In this document: positions 24,418 through 34,086 of the stretch, in pieces
Layout of the letters: every line of letters starts with the position of its first letter
How positions within the stretch are numbered: the stretch's first letter is position 1
NCBI GenBank assembly: GCA_026018925.1
Contig: JAKSZU010000004.1
Span: 42,720,233-42,784,232 of the forward strand
Reading direction: 5' to 3'
DNA: 64,000 nucleotides
From: Tupaia tana
Taxonomy: Eukaryota > Chordata > Mammalia > Scandentia > Tupaiidae
Program-made: the position numbers and the translations under genes
Notes under the pieces: generated by a model
Told to the model about the DNA's origin: nothing
What the model saw: only the letters and a program-made list of their open reading frames with translations
The model's database searches: none

Positions 24418-24689
24418 TTCAATATTTCTGGGGATATGTTATCTAAACATACAACCTCCTCTCCCAGTGCATCACATTTAAGACACTTCCAACTCCTTGG
24501 AAAATCAGACGGGACTCTCTTGTCTCGTTACCCTTTGCAATTTTTACTCTTTTCGAGGTGTCTCAGCTGTGCTTTTGCAATGTTTTAATTGCTTTTCACA
24601 TTGACCTCTTGCACTCTCTACTATATAGACTTGATTTACTCAATCAAGATATTATTCTTTCCTTTTTTCTCTACTTTTCTTTTTGAAAC

Positions 24690-24727
24690 AGATATAGATA
24701 GATAGATAGAGATATATATTTTATATA

Positions 24728-24767
<40 letters not shown>

Positions 24768-24768
24768 G
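24690..24768. repeat. Compound GATA/TG/TA microsatellite
   Basis: GATA units, then TATATATGTGTGTGTGTG, then a TA tract. Abuts a mariner-like relic. Confidence 0.9.
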
Positions 24769-24882
24769 TCTTTAAAATGCTCATGGAAAAAGTCTATTAT
24801 GAATATGCATAAACTTCAAAAATTTTGGCACCAATATAAACTTATACTTTAATATTATTTTTTATGGATATTTATAAGACCG
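24769..24882. mobile_element. Mariner-type MITE-like relic, copy 1
   Basis: CTTTAAAATGCTCATGGAAA at the left end and TTTTATGGATATTTATAAGA at the right are imperfect inverted repeats. ATGCATAAACTTCAAAAATT is shared with the copy at 61845. I remember this hairpin family from mammals but do not name it. Confidence 0.55.
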
Positions 24883-24964
24883 GTGGTTTATCTTAGTTAG
24901 CATCCTTCTTTGAGTAATATTTATGGAGCCCTATGTAGTAAGACATACTAAGTATAGGGCTTTT

Positions 24965-25234
24965 TCTTTCCTTTTTTTATTTTAGAGAGATTTTTGCTAT
25001 ACGGTGCATGTGCTCACCAGAAAGACAGAGAGAAGAGAGACAGAAAGCGAGAAATCACCCCTCCCCAGGGGGGATGGCCACGCCACAATCCATTTTACTC
25101 CATTCTCCTCTCGGGATCTTGGGCACGCATGCACTCGTACCTGTCGTGAGCTTAAGCCTCCAGGTCCAGAACTCCAACCGCGGTCGACTACATGGGAATC
25201 CAGCGACATAGCCATTACGCTAACTGCTGGTCCC
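24965..25234 (-). mobile_element. tRNA-derived SINE, long form
   Basis: AGAGAGATTTTTGCTATACG starts the tail and the head ends CTAACTGCTGGTCCC. Flanks CTAAGTATAGGGCTTTTT and CTAAGTGTATGACTTTTG are a diverged TSD. Confidence 0.93.
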
Positions 25235-25482
25235 CTAAGTGTATGACTTTTGAAAGCAAAAGCACCTATTCAAACAAATTGTCACAGTCTCACTTCTCTT
25301 AGGTAGGGACAACTCTACAGAGGGATATTTCTACTGGGAAGACAGCACCTACTCAGGTCTGTAGTCAATTTCTTATTTTTTATTATTTTATTTTACTTAT
25401 TTTATTTTTGGTGTGTAGGTCATTTTCTTCATAAGGTCCTCTGAATCTAGACTTGAAAAATTTTCTAAAAATATGATCTCAT

Positions 25483-25737
25483 GGGGCCAGCATATGGCAT
25501 AGTGGTTACATCATTGGACTCCCACATGGTCCTCTAGTGTTTGAGTCCTGGACTTGGTCTATTAAAAATAATGCCAGGCGTGTGTGTCCAAGATCATGGG
25601 AGGAGAATGGAGGAGAAGGGATTGTGGCATGATCATCCCCCTGGGAGGTGATTTCTCACTTTCTCTATCACTGTCTCTATCTTTCTCTATCTCCAGTGAA
25701 CTTATACACCCTAAGGCAAAAACCTCTTAAAAATAAA
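25483..25737 (+). mobile_element. tRNA-derived SINE, long form
   Basis: GGGGCCAGCATATGGCATAG head, body AGGAGAATGGAGGAGAAGGG, tail CCTAAGGCAAAAACCTCTTA. TSDs are weak (GATCTCATG / TATCTCACA). Confidence 0.9.
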
Positions 25738-27930
25738 ACTTATCTCACAGTTATTTGAAATTCTGCTTTTTGACTATAATATCTCAGTAGCCGTAAAGTT
25801 CACCAACAAATGATTGAAATATTCTATGCTGTGGATGCTTTTCAAGTCCAAACAAATTTTCTATTATTCCCAGGAGCCTCAGTTTTGAAAATAGACATTG
25901 ACAATTGCTCTATACCAACTGTTAAGAGAGAATTCAGTGTTTTCTTGGAACTTGGTCAAACATTAACATTAGTTATGTACAGATATATTTATTTTTTATT
26001 TTGTATATTACATAAACTTTATCAAGCTTGGTCTTCTTTTAACAGTTCATTGAACATATCTTTCCTCAGTTTATTTTATTTTTAAAAATTCAGTTCTCTT
26101 AGGTAATTTTTCCTGAGTTTTAAGCAAAATTTATTTTAGATATAGTAATCCCTAGTGTATGTATGTTTTGAGTTCTTAGTTTTGTACCTATTTTTCTTTG
26201 CAAATATTTTTTCTCTCTGTACCTAATTTTAATAAGGTATGTGCCTTTATACTAAAGAGCTTTATTCCTCTTTATCTCCATAAAATCTGTAACGCCCTTG
26301 TTATTTGTGTACCTATAACCATAATGCAGATTTATGTAATTCTGAATCTAAAGCCAATTTAAAATCAGATACTGGTGGTGGATTATGGCTTCAGGTTCTA
26401 GGATTCTATGAATAGGGACTGTAGATAAACCAGAGAGCAAGCGTAGACCAAAATACCTGTTTAATTTATGACTAATCAGCACCCCATTGCCATTTCATCA
26501 TTTTCTTATTTAATAAAAAGTTCAATTATAATGGAGATAACATGTTTTAATAACTGTTAAATTCTATGAAAAGTTAACCAAATTAAAGCAAATAAAGTAT
26601 GATGGGGCAAAGAAGTGACTCTTCTATAGAGTGATCAAAAAAGACATTTTGGTTATCTTCCAGAGTAGTGGAAATATAAATCCCTTAGCAACAACTTTTT
26701 AGATAGAGAAATAGCTTTTTCTTGTTTGTGGCATCCCAATGAATGAGAGAGTTGGGAAGAGTTGTAGAAACTGGCCTCAGAGAAAATGGAGGAGGAAGAC
26801 CTAATTAGCAACACCCATAAAAGCAGAACTCACAGGCAAAAGCCATAATGGAGTCAAGTTTTCTTCTTCTTCCCTAATCTTAGCTTTGAGATCTGTGTAC
26901 TCTTGTGTTTCTCAGTGCCTAAACAGTTTATGAACAATTACTAGGACTGAAGTATTTGGCTTCTCCAGGAATCATGGGCAGACAGTGGTATAAAACATAG
27001 CAATGGCAAAAGAATGCTACAGAACCCTGGTTTTATCCATTAGGTATGTGGCCCAATGCATAGTAAGCTCACTTCAGTGATTCTTCCTTTCTTAGGAAAG
27101 AAAAGTAAATGGGTACAGATGGAAAAACTAGGTATGTACACTTCAATCCCATCATAAAGAGAGTTGTATAGAAGTCTTATCCTCTGTGAAAAGTGTGGCT
27201 AGAAAAATAAATATTTCCTGCTAACACATAATTAGCTAGTAACAGGGCTGCTTTGAAAAGTCATGTAATATATTAGAAATGCCTTGGCCTAAACTTTCCA
27301 AATAACACTCTTTTTAAATGATTTGCCAATGATACTTATTTTATCATGATGGTTTTATTTTAGTGTTGTCCATAAGAAAGGTCCTTAGTTGTGGTAAGTT
27401 AGCATAAAGTAATGTTTTTCATAATTCTAAACAAAAATGTGATTGTTTATTGACTGTTAATATATAGAGTTATTTAAAAAATTAATTTTCCATATTCTTA
27501 GTGAAAACAATCTCAGGCAAATGTAAAGATCATAAGCTTTAAAAGATATCAATGCTGGGTCAATTATTTTCTTACCTATTTAAAATCTCTACTGCAAACT
27601 ATTAATTACAATAGCAACTTCCACTATTTCTAACAATAAGACGTCTCAACTCAGTAGATGGATTAGTCTATTAACAAAGGTGATAGATGACATAGTCACA
27701 TGGCTACTACTCTATACACAAACTCTAACCAGTCATTTTGACTGGCTGTTGATCGTTCTGGATAAAATGCAGATATAATCATAAGTGTTTTTTAGTTTTG
27801 ATCATAGAAAAAAATGCCAATGAATATATTATAGAAATGACTGTAAAGGTCAGGTTTTTTTTTTTCCAAATTAAGAAAAAGAAGTTTATTGCTATTAGTT
27901 ATTTTTTAAAAAAAGAGTGCTCATTAAAAA
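25738..27930. other. 2.2-kb SINE-free unique AT-rich interval
   Basis: No repeat or gene recognised. The 91-codon frame (25810-26085) has hydrophobic low-complexity character and no domain. Confidence 0.5.
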
Positions 27931-27931
27931 T

Positions 27932-28196
27932 TGAGACAAGCTGATAATGTAATGGTTACATTGCTGGACTCCCACATAGTCAACCACAGCTCAAGTCCTG
28001 GACTTGGCTTAAACCTCATGCTGGGCATGTGTACATGTGTGCCCAATATCCCAAGAGGAGAATGGAGGAGAAGATATTGTAGTGTGGCCATCCCCCCTGG
28101 GAGTGATTTCTCGCTTTCAGTCTCTGTCTCTCTCTCTCTGTCTCTCCAGTGAGTACACATGCTCTATAGCAAAAATCTCTAAAAAAAAAAATAATA
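27932..28196 (+). mobile_element. tRNA-derived SINE, long form
   Basis: GACAAGCTGATAATGTAATG head, GAGGAGAATGGAGGAGAAGA body and a TATAGCAAAAATCTCT tail with A-rich end. Frames on both strands here are repeat translations. Confidence 0.92.
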
Positions 28197-28982
28197 AAAT
28201 TTCACCAAATTGATATATAAGGAGATTTTGTAAACATCACACTCAGAAATTGTATGTCTAATGATTTTATATAGGCTTTTCAAATATATTTTCTAAAATA
28301 TATAACTCTTTAGTAAAACAGAATAATAAGGTATGTATTAGTTTACATATTTTTATTTCTACAATAAAATATACTAAAGTTCTATGTTCATGTCACTAAA
28401 TATACATTTATGATATCTATATAAATTACTTTATTTCTAGAGTTGACATTACAAATACATTAATACATATGTAAATATAGTGGACATTAAAAAATGTAGA
28501 CATTCTATATTTTACTTAAATATCTTATTATAAATAAAATTATGGTGAACATTCACACAAAGATTTTCAGGTTTTTTTTTTTTTCTGGCAACAGGGTGTG
28601 AGGTGGGCAGGAGGGATGGTGTAGACATAGAAAATTATTCCAAAAATTTATATGTATTGGATAGATTTTTGGTACAGATTGTTAATTTTATACAGAAATT
28701 TCATATGAATTTTTCTTTCCATTGTTAATATATGACAGCACTCATTATAAGAGTATGATGGAAAATATTCTTAATTTTTTCATCATACAAGAAAGAAGGG
28801 CTCAATGTTTTATATAACATGACTAGAACTGCAATTAAATCTTCCTTAGAAATGAATTCATGTTAATATTTTGATTATGAAAATAAAATGACTTCTCTTT
28901 TTATCTTATATAGGTTAAGTATCTTCATAAATTTAAGAATATCTTTTAAATTTTTTGCTTGTGTTCCTTACAATTAATTTTT
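28197..28982. other. Unique very AT-rich sequence
   Basis: No gene or recognised repeat. A T run occurs at 28573-28584. Confidence 0.5.
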
Positions 28983-28984
28983 TT

Positions 28985-29251
28985 CTTTTTCCTTTTTTGG
29001 AGAGGTTTTTGCTATAGGGCGTGTGCACTGGCCAGACAGACAGAGAGAGACAGAGAAACAGAAAGCGAGAAATTACCCCCCAGGGGGGGATGGTCATGCT
29101 GCAATCCCTTCTCCTCCATTCTCCTCTCGGGATCTTGGGCACGCACGCACACGTGCCCGGCGTGAGTTTTAAGCCACCGGGTCCGGGACACGAACCGTGG
29201 TCGACTACATGGGAGTCCAGCGACATAGCCATTACGCTAACTGCTGGTTCC
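28985..29251 (-). mobile_element. tRNA-derived SINE, long form, young copy
   Basis: GGAGAGGTTTTTGCTATAGG, CpG-rich body, head ending CTAACTGCTGGTTCCC. TTAATTTTTT flanks both sides. It has landed in the T-rich tail of the older SINE that follows. Confidence 0.94.
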
Positions 29252-29264
29252 CTTAATTTTTTTT

Positions 29265-29503
29265 TTTAATTGTCATCAAGCACATATGCTTACCAGACAA
29301 AGAGAAAAAGCAAGAGGGAGACAGAACCTTCATGGGTGTGTGATCACATTTCAACCTCTTCTCTTCCATTTGTCTAGCCTGCTTGGATTTCAGACATGTA
29401 TACAATTTTATCTTATGAGTTTTTCAAGACACCAGTGAAAGGACTTGAATCATTGTTAGACCTGTCAGATCTGACTCCTTTAACCAGCTATGGGGCTGGT
29501 CTT
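29265..29503 (-). mobile_element. tRNA-derived SINE, old copy
   Basis: CACATATGCTTACCAGACAA, AAAAGCAAGAGGGAGACAGA, TTTTTCAAGACACCAGTG and a head ending CTATGGGGCTGGTC. The general layout of the long form is recognisable but strongly diverged. Confidence 0.75.
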
Positions 29504-29703
29504 CCTTCCTAATTTTTAAAGAAAAATTTTCAGTTTATTTTTAGGCACTCTTTATATAATAAGGAAATAACTCTATGTTGGCATATCATTTTTTTTTTCT
29601 ACTTGACTTTTATATTTTTACTAAGCAATCATTCTACATCTGTAATATGCAAATTTGTCATAATTCTCCATTATGCCTGCTTTTATTAAGATTATATGTT
29701 AGG

Positions 29704-29960
29704 GGACCAGCAGTTAGTGTAATGGCTATGTCGCTGGAGTCCCACGTAGTCGACCGCGGTTCGCGTCCCGGACCCGGTGGCTTAAACTCACGCCAGGCGC
29801 GTGTGCATGCATGCCCAAGATCCCGAGAGGAGAATGGAGGAGAAGGGATTGCGGCGTGGCCATCCCCCCTGGGGGTGATTTCTCGCTTTGTATCTCTCTG
29901 TCTCTCTCTGTCTGTCTGGTGAACGCACGCGCCCTATAGCAAAAACCTCTCCAGAAAAAT
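29704..29960 (+). mobile_element. tRNA-derived SINE, long form, best-preserved copy
   Basis: Internal pol III promoter elements are readable: A-box TAGTGTAATGG (29715-29725) and B-box GGTTCGCGTCC (29758-29768). CpGs are mostly intact through the head and body; the tail is CCCTATAGCAAAAACCTCTC plus a short A-rich end. The TSD is AAGATTATATGTTAGG (29688-29703) against AAGATCATATGTTAGG (29961-29976). Frames of 115 codons (plus) and 80 codons (minus) are repeat translations. Confidence 0.96.
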
Positions 29961-29976
29961 AAGATCATATGTTAGG

Positions 29977-30881
29977 ATTTGCTTTCCTTATTTTCTATGC
30001 ATTAATCCCATTGTACTACTGAAGATTCTAAAGCTATAAACTTTTTTTAACTAAAATTTATTCAATTAAAATTAATACAATATATTCTGTATTTTCTTAA
30101 CTTACAAATATGTTCTCTCAAAATAATAAAAAAGAACAACAAAACAATAATTCCCATTTTTTCTGAATCCTATGTATTAAATTATTGATCTATTTTTCAT
30201 CAATTAGTTATCCAACTTCTTCAAAATAGTCTGTATTCTCTAAAGTCCAAGTCTGATCCTATTTATGTCTACCTATAACTCACTAGGTGAAAAAATTCTG
30301 AATGTCTTTATCTGTTCTCATCCAACTCAAGCACTCAGTCATGTATAAGTATTTTGTATTTTTTTTTCTCTGAAATATCTCTACTTTTGTGATTTGCACT
30401 TGGTTTGCTTTGTTTTGGTCACCTTCAGTGACTTACATGCCTTTTTCCCTTTGCTCATCTTTCTTAATGAGATCATCTCCAAAAACCACATGAGTCGAGC
30501 TTTTACCCATGGACAATTGATTCTATAGCCTTGACCTATGTCTTGATACCACTTTAGAGAACTATTAAAAAATGCTAAAAAAATAATGAGTGACAAGAAG
30601 AAATTTAATAGCATACAACCTGGAACTAGAAAATCTTCGGTTTGGAGAACTGTGGTAGCATTTAGTTTATTTTAATTTACTCGATTGTAAAGTGGATAAC
30701 ATTTGCTTTCTTATACTAAGGGTTTTTGAACCTTAAATTATATAATGCATATTAAAGTAACTTGCTTAATTATATGCATATGTAATGAAAAGCAATAAAA
30801 TTCCGGAAAAATGTACAAGTTTTCTAAAAAATTTGAGAAAAGGAATGATGAAAATTTAGAATAAATTTTAAGTGCTGAAAG
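29977..30881. other. Unique AT-rich sequence
   Basis: No repeat or gene recognised. The 77-codon minus-strand frame (30381-30614) has no domain. Confidence 0.5.
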
Positions 30882-30894
30882 CTGTCAAGGAATC

Positions 30895-31163
30895 GGGACC
30901 AGCAGTTAGCATAATGGTTATGTCGCTGGACTCCCATGTAGTCTACTGCGGTTCAAGTCCCGGACCTGGTGGTTTAAACTCACGCAGAGCATGAGTGCGT
31001 GTGTGCCCAGGATCCCAAGAGGAGAATGGAGGAGAAGAGATTGAGACGTGACCATCCCCCGGGGGGTGATTTCTTGCTTTCTGTCTCTCTGACTCTGTCT
31101 GTCCGGCGAGCGCACATGCCCTATAGCAAAAACCTCTCCAAAAAAAAAAAAAAAAAAAAAAAT
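30895..31163 (+). mobile_element. tRNA-derived SINE, long form, young copy
   Basis: Head GGGACCAGCAGTTAGCATAA, tail CTATAGCAAAAACCTCTCC followed by a 24-nt A run. A perfect 13-bp TSD, CTGTCAAGGAATC, is at 30882-30894 and 31164-31176. Confidence 0.96.
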
Positions 31164-31176
31164 CTGTCAAGGAATC

Positions 31177-31876
31177 CATCTATTGAAATTGAAATAAGAG
31201 TGAAATTCTACCTGGAGATAGGCTCAATTATCCTGTGCAACTGCATTGCCTGAAGACAAAATATGGAAATATCTATGCAGATATAAAGATAATGAGATCT
31301 GAATTCAGGTCTAGGATTCTGTTTTGTAGCTGAGAATGCTCTTCATGTATAGACATATATCACTTGATAAAATAAAGGTCACCAAGAAATTTAAGAAAGA
31401 AAGTCTCTCCATAGTTTAGATACCTACCTTTTAGCCACTCAATTCTGGATTGGTACTTATGGACCCACACTTACACAGTTTCTCTGAAATGAAAGTAGAG
31501 AGTAAAAGAACCATTGATCAAACTGTGGGGATAACCATAGCATACTCCTGAGTTCTGCATAGGTTTAAGATGAATCAGTTTAGGAAACTTTTATAAGATT
31601 TGTGCGTGTATTTTATATTCACACAAACTAGAAAGTGACAAAAGAGGTGCTGGATTCCTCATGTCCAGGCACTGTGCAACTGTGGAAAGATGTTTTCTCG
31701 TGTTTCTCTGTAAGTGAACTGATAACGCTCTTCTACAATCCTCTGTTCCTGGAGTGAGGTAGAGTTCAGAGACTACTGGAAGCATACAGTATACATTTAT
31801 CTTCTCTTGCTAAATTTTTACTTTGAACCAGTCCTATCGACACTAAAATTATATTCCTTTAAAAAATAAAATTTTG
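31177..31876. other. Unique sequence
   Basis: No repeat or gene recognised. The 64-codon minus-strand frame (31591-31785) has no domain. Confidence 0.5.
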
Positions 31877-32162
31877 ACCCAACCACAGTGGCGTTTGCTG
31901 CTAGGATGCTGCTGCTCTGCAGGCTGACCACATAAAAGGCCATAATTAGATTCTAACCTATAGGCTGGGTAGAGTGGCATACAACTGTAATTGCAGCACA
32001 TTAGGAGGATGAGACAGAGGATCATGCTCTTAAGACTGGCTTGGGAACATAGCATGACCCTGTCTAAACATGAGCTGAGTGTGGTAGTGCGTACCTGTAA
32101 GTCCCAACTTGGATGCTAAGGCTGGAAGGTTATGATGTAGTGAAACCATGTCTCAAAAAAAA
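31877..32162 (+). mobile_element. Chimeric SINE: tRNA-like head plus two 7SL (Alu-like) arms
   Basis: 31877-31961 is tRNA-like: an A-box-like ACAGTGGCGTTTGCTGC and a B-box-like TTAGATTCTAACC. From 31963 the sequence follows the Alu left arm: GGCTGGGTAGAGTGGCATAC, CTGTAATTGCAGCACATTAG, GAGGATGAGACAGAGGATCA, CTTGGGAACATAGCATGACC, CTGTCTAAACA. A second, internally deleted arm follows: GAGCTGAGTGTGGTAGTGCG, ACCTGTAAGTCCCAACTTGG, GGCTGGAAGG, AACCATGTCTC and an A tail. Old and diverged. As I recall, tree shrew Tu SINEs include tRNA-7SL fusions, and this is the main sequence argument for Tupaia. Confidence 0.8.
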
Positions 32163-33325
32163 GTTAACTGTTTTTCTCATTACAAAGAAATAAATATTAA
32201 TAGTTAAAGTATAGGAAGAAAGGAACGAAGGGAGGTAGAAGAAGATAAGGAAAGGAATAAGAGAAGAAAAATGAAATAAAACAATAAGAAACAATAAAAA
32301 GGTACATTGAAAGAGTTGGAAGGATTTGAGTCATAAGGTATTATCATATGATATTGTTCTTCAAATAAAAAAGCAATCCTTTAGCATAAAAAATAAAATT
32401 GGATCAATGAAAATAGCTGATCTCTAATTCATTTATCAGACATTTTAAATATTATGTCAATGAAAAAGTATAGAGAAAAAGCAGGAACAACTAACAATGC
32501 AAATAATATTGATATGCACATACACGCACACTCATACACATATATCCTGAAAACATGTATGTACATAAATATATCTTTACTACTCCCCTCCTATCTTTTG
32601 ATCCAACTCCCTCTTGGGAAATACATTAGATGTGGGTATACACAGATATCTATCAGAGTACAGTTTTAATTGTCTCTGTTGATTGAGTGTCCTAATCATG
32701 AAAGTAAGATAAGCAACTACACCTGCTTGCCACTAATAAAGGCAAAGATGAGGACAGGATAATGGAAGAAAGCCAGGAAATGGAAAAGGCAGTGAATTGA
32801 AGAAATGTCTAGGGCAATTCTCTGGTGGAGATTTGGATTGTAGCATCTGTTAATCTTCCTTTTTTTGGGAAAAGAAAACATAGAAAATTAAGAGAGATGG
32901 AGAAAGATGGAAGAAGGAAGAAAATTAAAACTTGATATACAATGTTGAGGTTTTATATCATAGGGCATTTTATACTTCATGGGTTTTCTTTTTACAATTC
33001 CTTATACATTTTCCTTTTTCTTAAGGCATTCAGGAACTTACTGATTGTTGACAAGTCAATGTAAGGACCAAGGTATGTAAATCTAAGGCATCTCTGTCAA
33101 ATCTATGAAATAATTACAGTTATGTGGTTTAAAATCCTGCTGATTCTTAATAGATATAATTGAGATGAATTTAGTCCATATGGTCATGCATCAACTTGCA
33201 TAATTTTTTCTTGGCTTAAACTTATCCAACTTACGAAAGTTAAATTGATTTTTTCTATTAAAAATAATCTTAATTCATGTAGACAATTTAGTAGTAATGT
33301 GTCTTTCAAAAACATGAGTTAATGG
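32163..33325. other. Unique sequence with purine-rich tract
   Basis: A GA-rich, AT-rich stretch lies at 32210-32300. No gene or other repeat is recognised; the 71-codon frame (32454-32669) has no domain. Confidence 0.5.
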
Positions 33326-33494
33326 GGACTAGCAGGTACTGTAGTGACTTAAGGTGCTGGACTTTGACTTGGCCGTCTGAAGTTCAAGTCCTGGACCTGG
33401 TGGCTTGCTTTCTCACTTCCTCTCTCTCTCTGTTTGGTGAGTGTATGTGCCCTATAGCAAATTTAAAAATTATAATAAAAATTAAATAAATAAT
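33326..33494 (+). mobile_element. tRNA-derived SINE, short form
   Basis: GGGGACTAGCAGGTACTGTA head, B-box GTTCAAGTCC, direct junction GTGGCTTGCTTTCTCAC to the C/T tract. It ends GCCCTATAGCAAATTTAAAA, so it combines the short layout with the CCCTATAGCAAA tail of the long form. Confidence 0.88.
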
Positions 33495-33902
33495 TCTTTA
33501 AAAATATGTAAGTTAAAATTAGGGGATAACTTTTTAAAAAATATTTTTCTTGTAATTTATAACTTTTATATAATAATTGTACATCTTTGTGGAGTACCAT
33601 GTGGTTTTTCTGTACAATGTGTAATGATCACATCAGGACAATAGATTCTAAGGGCAATTCCTACTCAATTTATAACAGTCTATGTTGCTATACATCACCA
33701 TTTGAAAATAAGTGATTACCCAGGAAAATCACCATTAATAAAGAGAAATAGTACTTTGTTCAATATTATGCTTACCTAGGTATGTTGAGCCCAAAGGTTA
33801 TCTCATGTATGATGTTTATATTTAATGGGTTATGAATTATTGAATTTATTTTTCCCTTTTATTCTCTAAATTGTAAAATAGAATGAAACTTGATTTGATT
33901 AA

Positions 33903-34086
33903 ACCAGAGGTTTTTAATAATGTGATCCCTATATAGCAGTATGACATCACCTGGAAACTTCTGGAAATGCACATTAACAGGTTTTAGCCCAGATACATGG
34001 GGAAAAGAAACACTTGGGAGGGATCAAGAAATATTTATTTAAAACTCTCATAATTCTCGTGTTCATTAAAGTTTGAGAACTATAGT
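33903..34086 (+). mobile_element. MER20-like hAT DNA transposon relic
   Basis: Starts near AGAGGTTTTTAATAATGTGA; then ATGACATCACCTGGAAACTT, CTGGAAATGCACATTAACAG and the right end TTAAAGTTTGAGAACTA. These match the MER20 order as remembered. Confidence 0.7.

Noticed and set aside
29704-29790. A functional tRNA gene in the SINE heads
   Set aside because: The A- and B-boxes are present, but the heads do not form a convincing cloverleaf with paired acceptor stem, and the same sequence recurs dozens of times with SINE bodies and TSDs.
29575-29922. 115-codon frame containing AVSVMAMSLESHVVD
   Set aside because: The MAMSLDSHVVD peptide is the translated SINE head and is seen at more than ten loci.
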